DNA of 64,000 nucleotides, from contig CM055106.1 of assembly GCA_029204225.1 (NCBI GenBank), positions 38,404,036 to 38,468,035 on the forward strand. Reading direction: 5' to 3'. The notes beneath the pieces are model-generated. The model ran no database searches and had not been told where the DNA came from. It worked only from the letters and a program-made list of their open reading frames with translations. Below are positions 22,412 to 34,886 of the stretch, one piece after another; positions within the stretch are counted from its first letter, which is position 1, and every line of letters starts with the position of its first letter. The translations under genes were made by a program, and so were the position numbers. The DNA is from Diphasiastrum complanatum (taxonomy: Eukaryota > Streptophyta > Lycopodiopsida > Lycopodiales > Lycopodiaceae).

Positions 22412-22974
22412 TGTCATGTGTTGCATGTAATTAGCCCACGAGCTTACTAATGAATTGCCAAATATAGCCATGGAGCTAAACTAGATTAGAACTAGTCAAT
22501 AGGATAGTTAATAAAGTGGTCCGAACAACCTCGCTATAATTGAGAATAGCGGAATTGTAATAATGGTTGTAAGGCCCAATTTAGCTAAATAAGGTCCCAA
22601 AATTATAGTAGAGGCACAAATGGCCACTATAAATAGCTGAGGTCGTGCTAAATTTGGAGTCTATTGTTCATTTTGTAATTTTGAATTTTAAGAGATCTTG
22701 GAGCTTCTCTTGGAGAGCTTTCTTGATGGAGAAAGCGGTTCATGTGCCTAAAATCACATGAGAGCTATGATCATGCTCTGGAATCAGGCCCCTATCTTGT
22801 GAATGATCAATAATCATGAATAATCAAACCTTACTTTGCCTATTTTGGTGAAGGTTGCTACTTCTAGCTATTTTCTTGATTTTTGGCTTATTTTCTTGAT
22901 TTCTTGTATTTCCATTGTAATCTGATGTTTAATAAATGGATTAGATGTTTGAATGCTAAGGTTGGCACATGACA
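22412..22974 (+). repeat. 5' LTR of the non-autonomous element
   Basis: It starts TGTCATGTGTTGCATG and ends GGCACATGACA. It matches 26276-26836 over its full length with scattered substitutions, notably around the AATAAAGTGG / AATGACGTGG site near 22515. Confidence 0.95.
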
Positions 22975-22978
22975 ATTT

Positions 22979-22991
22979 TGGTATCAGAGCA
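22979..22991 (+). other. Primer binding site, tRNA-iMet type
   Basis: TGGTATCAGAGCA lies four bases inside the 5' LTR and is the standard copia-type primer binding site. Confidence 0.9.
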
Positions 22992-23323
22992 TTAGATCCT
23001 TTCCCCATCAGAGTTGGTGGATTTTATTAAATTTGGTAGAGTTTCTTGTTCTAGTTTTCTAGTTTTTTCAATTTCCAGCAAGTTTTGATTCAATTTTTGA
23101 CTATTTATTCTTCATTATTTGTGTGATTTATTATTGTAGATCAGTAGATCTTTTGTTTAGCTTCTTGGAGGTACTAAACTTTTCTGATTTGGACCGTAAC
23201 GACCAAGTTATGGCCATTTTAGTGTTTTCATTCCAATTTTAGCTAGTTATAGTTTTTGCAGTCTATTTTTCTCCATTTTTGGCTGAACTTTTGGCCAAAA
23301 TTTGTGACTGTAATTCTATAGGA

Positions 23324-23483
23324 TTTTAGATCTCCTCTTAGCTTGAATTTGAGCCAATTTGTAGCCAATTTGATTGAAAATTGAGAGAGATAAACGACAA
23401 TTCTTTTAGATCTCCTCTTAGCTAGAATTTGAGACAATTTGCAGTCAATTTGATTGAAAATTGAGGGAGATAAACGACAATTC
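23324..23483 (+). repeat. 80-bp tandem duplication in the leader
   Basis: Two copies begin TTTTAGATCTCCTCTTAGC at about 23324 and 23404. They differ at a handful of bases, for example GAGCCAATTTG versus GAGACAATTTG. Confidence 0.85.
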
Positions 23484-23639
23484 TTGTGAAGGAGGTCTAA
23501 AACTAATTTTTGGTGAAAATTTGGGAGAGAACCACTTCAACTTCATTTTTGAAGATTTGGTTCTTTGTAAATCTTTTTCAATTTCTTCATTTTGAAATCC
23601 TTGTAGGTTTATTAGAAAAATCTGACCTAGCCCTATCCT

Positions 23640-24115
23640 CGCACAGCCGTAACCATACCTTCGCAAATTAGGTTAAAAAAGAGCAAAAACACAAAAGATA
23701 ACCTGGCCAATTTTCTTAACCCTAACAGCTAAAACACAAGAAAGATACCCTGGCCAATTCACCTAACCCTAACCCCAAAGCCTGAATAAACATTGAAAAA
23801 AAAAAACTTAGCCTAACCTAACCCTCCCCACGCGTACACTCCCCGGCGCCACCCCCATCTCTCGCACGTTCTCTCTCCCTATTCTCTATCCGGTGCCCTC
23901 TCAGGCTCTCACGTTATCACTCCCTATTCTCTCTCTGGCGGCCTCTGGCCCGATCCCCTCTCCACGCCCACGCACGGCGCCCTGCTCTATCTCTCTCTCC
24001 GAGTTTCCCTCCTTTTGCTTTCACGACTCCCCTCCCTCTCTCCCCCGGCCATACCCTCTCCTCCCATGCCTCTCTCTAAATCTCTCTGCTCACGCTCACG
24101 GACCTGTCCAGCGCC
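23640..24115 (+). other. GC-rich pyrimidine segment with telo-box words
   Basis: Within an AT-rich element, 23820-24115 is CT/CC-rich. Just before it, CCCTAACC-type words occur repeatedly (23640-23830). The 149-codon open frame at 23893-24342 is Ser/Pro/Leu-rich with no motif; I doubt it is translated. It could be a captured host 5' UTR or promoter. Confidence 0.45.
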
Positions 24116-24835
24116 TCCTTACGAAATATTCTGAAAAATATTCCCTTAAAATATTCCTAAGATATACTCTGCTCTCTGTCCTCCTTTGTGCTCAGAAATT
24201 TTATTTACCGCCAAATTTTAAATTTTTAAATTTTTATTTCTTTCACGGTCCAATGTTTCAAGAAACCAAAAGAAATTGTGTTATGGCCTTTTTCTTAAGT
24301 TTGCCTAATTACGTTTGTTCCTCGATTTTTCTATGTCAATAACTCTTTCGTTTGCAGTCGGATTTAAGTACAGTCAAAAGCAAAAGTAATCAGATCATCG
24401 AGCTTGACACTATTCAGCTATCTGTACCCTCAAAATCATCATTTGACTTTTTATAATTTTGTCCCATTTTGCCTTAGTTGTTACATTTTATAATCCATTT
24501 CTTCAAACTTCCATATCTCTCCCGTGTGACCTTAGATTTCGACGCAGTAAAAAGCAAAAGTGATTATTACATCAATCTTCATTGGTATAAAGCCAAAACC
24601 GATCAATGAAACAAAGTTGACATTTTGCCAATAGCTATTGTTGTTCCCTAAATCTTGTAGGTTACATTCTTCGAGGACTCAAAATTTTGGGACGTTGGAG
24701 AATCACAAAATTGTTACTAGCAAATTTGTGATTTTACCAGTGAAATTTATAATTGTCAGTCTTGTGGACCCATAACCCATAGATTGCCTGTCACTATACC
24801 ATGGACACTGATAATGAATATATATCCAACTATGA

Positions 24836-25864
24836 AGGGATGGAAATGATTATGAGTACGATAACCAAAGGGACTGCTATGATGATGGTGGTAATGATTG
24901 TCAACAAGATGAGGATGAATGTGATGACGGTGGAGATTGTCAACAAGATGATCAGCAATGTAATGATACGGAAGAGCATGAACAATATTCCGATGGGGAT
25001 TATGATTGTCAACTAGATGATCAGGAATATCAGCTTGGTGATGCAGACGAATATAATGATGGTCCATATGAAACCGAGTATAACATTGTTGATTATGAGG
25101 GTCATAATTACTCTGAATGGCAATATGAGGACCAATATGAGCCTACAGGTCAACCAAATGATATCTCCGAAAGTTGTGAGTATGATGAAGAAGATCCAAC
25201 GGTCCACAACATGTACAACAAAAGATTACATTGTCAAGAGATAGAATTGCATTCCAATCACTACATCGGTGAGGATGGAGACTACAATGATGATAACGAA
25301 GCTGGTTCCAAACAATACGAAGTTGAAGAAGTTAATTCTGTACAATGGCATTCAACGGTACATCCATGCAAACAGAAGAGGCTTCATCTACGGCTCTTAA
25401 ACCAATTGCTGGCACCACTAGGTTACAGTTAGAGGACAGTGCTAGTTATGGGAGCATAGTGACCATTCCTAGTTCCTGTTACAATGGGGAGAGCAGTTTG
25501 TCAGAGGCAAATCAACATCAACAAATCAATATTCAACGAATGTGGCCAAATTTGGACAATGAAACATTTGATTTGGAGCATTACTATTTTGATCTATCAG
25601 GAGCTATATCCCATCGCTTCACTCACAGAGGATATCAATGGATCCATGGCCATCCATCTGCAGCGAGATAATGCTACCAATCTTGTTCAGAATGATTCGA
25701 CAAGACAGAACTCCAATGCTCAATCAGATAACTTGGATGAAATCATTGCTTTAATCAACGCTTTGGAGTCACAAAAGGATATTGTGATCCTACATCAAGG
25801 AACAATGCACAAGGCAACAAAACCGGATGCAAGGACAAGGAAAGACGCATTTGGAATTGGATAG
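24836..25864 (+). CDS. Acidic Asp/Tyr/Gln/Cys-rich ORF of the non-autonomous element
   Basis: I do not recognise this protein. The frame is open from 24836 to a stop at 25432 (about 198 codons, no clear ATG at its start). It is dominated by D, E, Y, Q and N, with repeated NDCQQDEDEC / GDCQQDDQQC / YDCQLDDQEYQL words and later acidic Tyr motifs such as YNDGPYETEYNIVDYEG. Overlapping frames then continue the coding stretch to 25671 and 25864, the last with LDEIIALINALESQ. This suggests two frameshifts in a once longer protein. It has no zinc knuckle, so it is unlike a standard Gag. It sits where gag would be, between leader and PPT. Other possibilities are a captured host exon or a Gag-like charged protein. 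Confidence 0.5.
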
Positions 25865-26262
25865 CCTATCCAATCAAGGAAGATACTGAGGAAGAAGACT
25901 ATTGAATTTCCTATTGCTTGGATCTTGTCAACCCATACAGAACTAATGCAACTTGAAGCTTTCTTAGTGTTTCATCAATCTCTTCTTCATTGATCTTATT
26001 AATTCTATGGGATCAGTTGTAGATCAAAGGTTCTCTATGAAGAAAACTTGTTGCAACCTTGCTCTACAACAATAAGTTGGAAGGAGGTTGAACCCGAGGC
26101 AACAAAATTTAAATGGTAGATGGCTACTGACAAGAATAATACAAGAAAAGATGTTTCTTATTCAAGGTGGCCAAATACTTCTCGACTACTGCCAAAGGAT
26201 TAATGAGACATAGCACTCAACAAAGGACTACATCGTCTTCATTTTTGAGGGCAAAAATGCTT

Positions 26263-26275
26263 AAAGTAGGGGGAG
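26263..26275 (+). other. Polypurine tract
   Basis: AAAGTAGGGGGAG touches the TG of the 3' LTR. Confidence 0.85.
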
Positions 26276-26836
26276 TGTCACGTGCTGCATGTAATTAGCC
26301 CACGAGCTCACTAATGAATTGCCAAATATAGCCATGGAGCTAAATTAGATTAGAATTAGTCAATAGGACAGTTAATGACGTGGTTCGAACAACCTCGCTA
26401 TAATTGAGAATAGCAGAATTGTAATAATGGTTGTAAGGCCCAATTTAGCTAAATAAGGCCCCAAACTTATAGCAGAGGCACAAATGACCACTATACATAG
26501 CTGAGGTCATGCTAAATTTGGAGGCTATTGTTCATTTTGTAATTTTGAGTTTTAAGAGATCTTGGAGCTTCTCTTGGAGAGCTTTCTTGATGGAGAAAGT
26601 GGTTCATGTGCCTAAAATCACATGAGAGCGATCGTGCTCTAGAATCAAGCCCCTATCTTGTGAATGATCAATAATCATGAATAATGAAACCTTACTTTGT
26701 CTATTCTGGTGAAGGTTTGCTACTTTTAGCTATTTCCTTGATTTTTGGCTTATTTTTTTCATTTCTTGTATTTCCACTGTAATTTGATGTTTAATGAATG
26801 GATTGGATGTTTGAATGCTAAGGCTGGCACATGACA
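26276..26836 (+). repeat. 3' LTR of the non-autonomous element
   Basis: It starts TGTCACGTGCTGCATG and ends GGCACATGACA, and is a direct repeat of 22412-22974. ACTCA follows immediately. Confidence 0.95.
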
Positions 26837-26841
26837 ACTCA

Positions 26842-26945
26842 ATTGTTATTTAAAACCATATCCTTGCTGTCAAGTGCAATTGATATGACTAATTTTGGGC
26901 CAATTCATCATTAACTCGACAAAGAAGTCTTCAGAGATATAACAA
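26842..26945 (+). pseudogene. Copia RT relic, 3' part of split copy
   Basis: Directly after the target duplication the frame of the interrupted RT resumes with LLFKTISLLSSAIDMTNFGP, the block that follows the catalytic site in copia RT (usual form ...F.M.DLG...). It then decays. Confidence 0.75.
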
Positions 26946-27009
26946 ATAAGTAAATTTGTATCAAACAAAAAAAATTCTATTTACAATATATTGCATGAGT
27001 ATGGCTTGG

Positions 27010-28907
<1,898 letters not shown>

Positions 28908-30229
28908 TTATCTATGACGTTGTTGCATAATCTCTCGTACATCATCTAAGATTCGGGGAAATTCATAGAAGACACGCGATTCTCTTCCTTCCAACCCAAC
29001 TCGGCTGACACGGTTATTTCCCGAAAAATTGTTGCAGGGGCTGCCACCAATGACTAAATCAAACCCTCCCACTTCATCAATTAGATTGTATAAGAAGACC
29101 CTGCTTAGCTTTGTTATGTCATCAATATGCTTCAATTTACCATTTTGTCCTGATTTGCTCCACCAGCTGTCTATGACAAGTCTGTTCTTAGGATTATTCT
29201 CAACACAGACAACATATTGCAAGTTGATGCCAAGTTTATGCAGAGCAACCTCTGCACCACCTATACCTGAGAATAATGATAGAACCCTCAGTCCTTTTGG
29301 AAACAAAGGTTTCAGTACAGATAAATGATAAGCCACGGTATTTACTTGGAAAGCATTTCCCAAACATTGGATGCGTTCTGTTTTATTTGAGGCACCTCTG
29401 GTGTGGTCCTCATCAAAGCCCAATAACGACTCAATTTCATGGGCTTCCAAGGGGGCTACTTGCCCTGGTCCAGTCCATATTAAATTCCATTTACTGCATT
29501 GATGTATCACATACTTTTGATCCGATATTGGAGGGCTGACACCCTCCTTTGGAATACGGTTCCGTATTCTTTTGCATAATGAGTCACTTGCACTCCTGGT
29601 ATTGACACAATGGAGCTTGTCTCTGGAATCCCATGATGGCCAATATTGAGCTGTTCGTGGATAAAGCTCCTGAATGGTCATTGGAGGCTCGGGGATCAAA
29701 AGTTTTCGACCTTCAACTGGAAGGTTGTGCACGTACCCTCTTGGCCGACGGCATGCACAAAAAAACTTTGAATCAACAAATTCAGGAGTGACTCCATGAA
29801 AAAATCTTGTTATAATATCCCATACTGATTTAGGCATGGACGATACATTCTCAAAGTAGAAGTACGGAGGAGCCATAACAAGATGATCAAGTTTTCGAGG
29901 TATTGTTAGAATCCCAGGAATCCCGAATCCGGTCATCGTTCTCCGATGCATAAAACTTTGATCAGAAGCCAATATAAATTTAGATGATTTGACCAAAGTT
30001 TTGGGGCGACCTAACGATTTAAATTCTTGGAACTGTCTCTTCTTTAAGACAGTTAGTGTCCTCTGTTCCCAATCTTTCCCGCTCTCATCTGAATCACTCG
30101 CAGCTAAGCCATGTAACTTGTAGAGTTCACTCCAAATATCCTCATACCCAGTGTTGGCTATTTCTTCCATTTTGTGTCGGAAACTGTCTTTTGCTTGAGA
30201 CGAAGGCTTTTTTGACTTACCGGTTCTTC
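28908..30229 (-). CDS. DRM: Domains-rearranged DNA methyltransferase, catalytic exon
   Basis: DRM enzymes are the plant relatives of DNMT3 that place RNA-directed de novo cytosine methylation in the nucleus. The minus-strand exon runs from an acceptor (TTCTTCATGTAG) at 30230-30231 to TAA at 28908-28910. About 440 codons are open without a break. The rearranged motif order is plain: PPYFYFENV (motif VI) at about residue 120, EFVDSKFFCACRRPRGYVHN, WPSWDSRDKL, LGNAFQVNTVAYHLSVLKP (X), then VLSLFSGIGGAEVALHKLG (I, SAM binding), and VIGGSPCNN (IV, catalytic Cys) near the C-terminus. FFCACRR, MTIQE and the GFGIPG lead-in suggest the DRM3 clade, but ENV and PC are retained. Upstream exons with UBA domains were not found in the next 3 kb, so the gene is partial here. 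Confidence 0.92.
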
Positions 30230-31868
30230 CTACATGAAGAAAAGTTAATGCATGTAATTATCCACAATCGTTATACAAGATACTTGCCAACAACCAAAAA
30301 TTTCTCTGCCAATATCTGTAAACCCTCAGTCAAAGATTGCTCTAAAATGATACAAACTCGAAAACATTAAAATACCATTAGCTTTCAAGTCTTAGCCAGC
30401 AAAGATGCCCTTATTCAAGTGCCCTCAAAGCTCAGTAGCAAGATAAATTGACATCCATGTTGTGAAGTAAAAATATGGACTGAAATTAAAGATGCCCTTC
30501 TACAAGTCCCCTCAAGGCTCAGTTGGAAGATATATCGATGACAAATGAGATAAGAAGGTAATCTACCAACGTATACATGCCCTTGCTTGTAGCAAATCAT
30601 AGCAGGCCCCACTTTCGTGTAACTGTTTCAATAATTCACCCAGGCCTGGTGTATCATCAATTGGGCTCAATGGTACAATCAACCATTTACAGGCTGTCTA
30701 TGCTTCTCCAGAAAGCACCTTCGGGCTCCTGAGCTGACGCAAAACAATTAATGCGCATCCTTTCTGCTCATGAACCAGGAGTAAATCTTTCCTAGTCTAG
30801 GCTATTTTGGTTTTGTTGCTTATAAGGGGAACATATTTTGGAGTGGCATAACTTTTGTGATGCCTGTATAGTTTAGTGAAGGATTATCTCTTACATACTG
30901 GAACTTAAATGTGAGATCTGGGTATAAATTCTGCCCTATGCAACGAGGTATTTGTTGTCCCACTATTATCATCCATATGTAGCTAAATCTTAAAGGGAAA
31001 TATCCCAAAAACTGTTCTAGACATAAGGGGTCCAAGAAAGTGCAGCGCATGGAGATCTTCAAGTTTGAGGAGGTCAAAATTCTACAAAAAGAGTAATCTT
31101 CTCGTCAGTGATGAGAAGAGCTATATCAGAATTTGGGCCACACAACTAGGTTTGCATGTTGGGGAGGGTGAAGGATAAGAGGGTACAGATTGTGGTGATT
31201 TTGCAAATTAAGGATTTGTCAAGAAGTTAAAGATACACGAGTGTCCAAGTAGGCACAAGTACACTGTAGTTGGGTGATGATGTTGGGCTCATCATCACTC
31301 ACGATTGCACTAAAATTGTGTTTGTTGTTGCTTAAATTAACTAGTCCTAATGGTATGTCGTGTGAGTAGGTATTTGTAATTGTCTGTGTCATATTTAAAT
31401 TCCTCATCAAAACTTAAACAAATCTAAGAAAGGTTACTTTAAAGAATGCTTTAGAGCTTATCACCAAAAGATTGGTTATTGGTGTGTGTTATTCTTAATC
31501 CGGTAGTCATGAATACATTATAGTCATCAGTAATTGTCAGAAATAACATACTGAGTTCAAAGGGGCACTCAAATTTGTGTAGTGTTTCCAGCCTCAGAAG
31601 TAAGGTTGGAGTGATCTGTACAAGTACGTGGCAAGCTGGTGAATCACAACTCGTTCTGCTTATTGTAAACATCTAATTATATTTATTTCAACAAGCTTTG
31701 AGGAGGTTTCTGCAATACATAAGCTGCACAATTTTGTGCTCCTGCTTGTTAACAACAGTGCTGTACATGTATGGATGAAAGCCCATACAGTTACAATGAT
31801 CTGTACCTGTGAATGGTGATGATATGGTTCAGTATGAGGACCGTATCCCTTTGCTGCCTGCACAGTCT
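30230..31868. other. Intron or upstream DNA of the DRM gene
   Basis: Starting at the acceptor at 30230-30231, this should be intron on the minus strand. I looked for a UBA-like exon and found none. The minus frames at 30415-30612, 30820-31077 and 31451-31672 have no motif. A GT donor-like site lies near 31807, after a short open stretch (AAKGYGPHTEPYHHHSQ), but that is too little to call an exon. Confidence 0.4.
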
Positions 31869-32140
31869 GCAGTGTGTAAGGAAAATCAGCTATGAAGGAA
31901 GAAAGGGTACCTCAAGAACAGATTGGATTCCTCAAACCTCACATTGTAGAAATTTTCATTCTTTTTGTGTAAATGGAGCTTGGACACTAGGTGTAACTGC
32001 AGGCTGCAGTGTGTAAGGAAAATCAGCTATAAAGGAAAAGAAAGGGTACCTCAAGAACAGATTGGATTCCTTAAAACTCACATTGTAGAAATTTTCAGTC
32101 TTTTTGTCTAAATGGAGCTTGGACACTAGGTGTAACCAGC
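31869..32140 (+). repeat. 137-bp tandem duplication
   Basis: Two copies start GCAGTGTGTAAGGAAAATCA at 31869 and 32006 and end at GGACACTAGGTGTAAC. They differ at about ten positions. The second copy abuts the gypsy gag relic. Confidence 0.88.
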
Positions 32141-32144
32141 CGAT

Positions 32145-33065
32145 ATAGCCTTAAGCTATTTCCAATGGCACTAACGGGAGCAACGCTAGAATGGTATTTT
32201 AATCAAACTAATGATTGGGAATTGGTAGAAGCTGCCTTGGTAATGCGCTTCAACCCAAGGAAGTTTCTCGAAGATCCTTTCCTGCTGCTGAGTAAGACCA
32301 AGATGGTGAGAGATTATATTGAATGAATCAAACATCTCCGATCAGAATGTAATCCAGAATTGACTCCCAATTATGTAGTGATCATGTGGTTCTTAGCCGG
32401 AACACCGAAGAGCATCAGGCATGAACTCAATCGAAGGGAGCAGTATATTACTTTGCAACAAGCAATGGGATGCAATGTGGGAAGAAGATGAGGAGTTCGA
32501 TGATGAAGCACATATTGGGATGTGGCCCTATACAGCTGGGCAGACTACCCTAACTTCTGCCACCATTGCATCTACCAACATCAATGCTACTGCAGAATTG
32601 ATGATGTATGAATTCGAAAAGCTTGGTCAAAAACAACAGACACAAAATGAAACAAATGGAAGCTCAGTTCGATGCTAAACTGAAAGCATTAGAATAACAT
32701 CATGCTAAGGTTAGCAAGGTTACTGATAGAGTGATGCAGCAACAATATCCTAATAGGGAGAATGTATGGTGCGCAATCTGTGCTGGGAACCATATTATGA
32801 GTGAGTGTCCAACGATAAAGCAAAGAGTGACCAACAAGTACTGTCATCTGTGCAATTATACTGGCCATGAAACACCCTTTTGTACACAAGCCAACAATGA
32901 GGGAGAGCGCTCCAGCCAGAGGGAGCTAGAGAGAGATTGGAGAGAGCTCCAACTAGCTACAATAGCAGAAGTGCGCAGCAGTACTGCAACAACAGTCCGA
33001 GCAGTAGAAGCGGCCAGCAAGAAACGTGGCAGCAGGTTGCAGGAGGAGCGCACGTCTATCTTTTG
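32145..33065 (+). pseudogene. Gypsy gag relic
   Basis: The + strand encodes KLFPMALTGATLEWYFNQ, then NPRKFLEDPFLLLSKTKMV and IMWFLAGTPKSIRHELNRRE, closely parallel to the Gag at 47816 (MLMLFPMSLLAVAQDWFF; FKPRKILEDPFLLLSKVKMG). After frame changes it shows two zinc knuckles, CAICAGNHIMSEC (CX2CX3HX4C) and CHLCNYTGHETPFC (CX2CX4HX4C), then an Arg/Glu/Ser-rich tail. Only gag remains. It lies between the DRM catalytic exon and whatever encodes its N-terminus. Confidence 0.88.
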
Positions 33066-34870
33066 AGCTCTTCACATTGACTATATACATGATTAGTTTC
33101 AAAATACTTTCATAATGTTACCCATAATAAAACATCTAGGCCTTACAACCATTTTTTATTTTCTTCAACCATAAATATTTTTTCATTATGAACTCCGATT
33201 AAGGTGACACAGAAAGCAAAATCACTCAGTTTTATGAGAGTGAACCCAAATTTATAAGGTTTTCCATATTTTGACAAGTTAATTTTGGACCCAAAACAGG
33301 TGAATTAGGCTGTCACTATAATATTTAATATATCTTTCTCCGACTTAAATATATTCTTATTATGAACTCTTATTTTGATGCTACAGATAGCAAGAGTGTT
33401 CCTGGATTATTTTAGGTCTACTAAGCTAATGAACGTAATCTAAGATCTGACAACTTTGAATTTCCTAAGTACAGTCAAGCCTTTACTGTAATATTGTTTT
33501 TTTTTTATCAAGATTTAGATCATATTATATCGTGAACCCACTTCGATTAGTTTAAACTTTAGAAATTCTATAGTTTTCTATAGTATTTATTACATTTCTA
33601 TTTGGTTTTCTGATAAAATTATATTTTCTACCTATAATAAACCTATTTTGAAAAAAATTTACCCTAATAATTGCACTACAGGATCTAGGGAAAGGTGGGA
33701 AATGAGAGAGTATGTGCATAATCATAAATGTATCTATGTCATGATGTCAAGTCTGTGCTGATGCTATAGAAAGATGTAATGCAAGCTGCAACAGGGGGAG
33801 GCATTGGAAGAGCTGGAGCCCTCTGACGTCGTCTATGTGCAGTGTGTCTCTGCATAGGAGGTTTGGTGATCATGGCAATAGAGTGATGGTGAGAAGTACA
33901 CTGTCTCTGATCCCTGTGAGCATGTAAACGACTATCCACCTCATCATCGTCATAATCATCAGCATCATCATGCACTGTATCTCGTGATCTCTGCCTGGTA
34001 AAGAAAGAAGTGATCAATGGTTGAAAGGTAAAATGCTGAGCTATCCCACATAGATCTCGCCTCAATATGAACATCTCTCATACCATAAGAGCGACACACC
34101 AGGGGTCCTCATGAGCTATAAGAGAGCGTAGAGTGGTAGGCATGTTTCGAAACAAGCAGTGATTGATCTCATAATATACATGACATCTAAAGATAAAATG
34201 CTCCTCAGACTCCACCTCATCTAGAGAGCATAACTGGCAAATCCGCTCCTCTCTGGAAATGATGTGTAATCTCCCAATCTCGATAGCTAGTTAGTGAGAA
34301 GACGCCCTGAGCTGTCCCAGTGTGGATCTGAGGCAATGTGACGGTCCCGAGTCCAAGTAATGTGGCAGGACTGGAATCTCTGTTGTATATGATAGAAAGT
34401 AGGCTTAACACCTAACTGCTGGCCCCAGGTCCCCGGCCCGGACCCAGGTCCGCTCCAGATATGCTCGATAATAAATTTGTTTGATATACTAATGGGTACC
34501 TGAGGGAAGTTCTACAATGGAAATACCAAATGACTCAAATAGGAGGTGAGATGCCTGAGAGAACCATGATAATCTATAGTCCTGATCATGGAGATATTGT
34601 GAGGAGGATAGTGCAAGCTGTGTATCGTGTGTCCATCTCTGGTAATGCTTGTACCCTCTGAATATAGGTGATGAGCTGAAGAACTGCCTCTAACTATATA
34701 GGTGGAGATCCAACTAGAGAGAAATGAAGAGAAAAGAGATAGCAGATCTTAGTCCTTCAATGAAGATTCTTAAACTTGCAAAGAAAATCACAAAAACAAA
34801 CATAAAATCCCAAAACCTACAAAGAAACCATAAAACAAAAAAGCACTCTCAATCGCTCAAGAAAGTGCTC
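33066..34870. other. No recognised gene; minus-strand element interior inferred
   Basis: 33066-33690 is AT-rich and empty. 33739-34440 has broken minus-strand frames (one with an HDDADDYDDDEVDSR acidic patch) and a GC-rich spot near 34420-34450; I do not recognise the product. Because a minus-strand primer binding site lies at 34871-34884, I infer that this is the interior of an LTR element. Confidence 0.4.
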
Positions 34871-34884
34871 TGATACCATGTTAA
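34871..34884 (-). other. Primer binding site-like sequence
   Basis: The minus strand reads CATGGTATCAGAGC, containing the exact TGGTATCAGAGC site. The LTR would lie to its right. Confidence 0.7.
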
Positions 34885-34886
34885 GA

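Larger units (their letters stand above)
22412..26836 (+). mobile_element. Complete non-autonomous LTR retrotransposon, 4.4 kb
   Basis: Two LTRs (22412-22974 and 26276-26836), a tRNA-iMet primer binding site five bases after the 5' LTR, a polypurine tract touching the 3' LTR, and a 5-bp target duplication define the element fully. The 3.3-kb interior holds no protease, integrase, RT or RNase H motif. It has only an acidic coding stretch at 24836-25864 and a GC-rich pyrimidine segment at 23820-24115. It must therefore be mobilised in trans, by analogy with known large non-autonomous (LARD-type) derivatives. It sits inside a copia RT relic. LTR divergence of a few percent (by eye) suggests a moderately old insertion. 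Confidence 0.92.

Noticed and set aside
23640-23830. Interstitial telomere array (CCCTAA words)
   Set aside because: The words are few, interrupted and irregular; they fit telo-box-like leader sequence rather than telomere repeats.
24801-25244. Met/Ile-rich and His/Asp-rich frames overlapping the acidic ORF
   Set aside because: They are other-frame shadows of the Asp/Tyr-rich coding stretch (GAT/TAT/GAA codons).
31807-31863. Additional DRM exon (AAKGYGPHTEPYHHHSQ)
   Set aside because: Acceptor- and donor-like sites exist, but 17 residues without homology and without a verified phase cannot support an exon.
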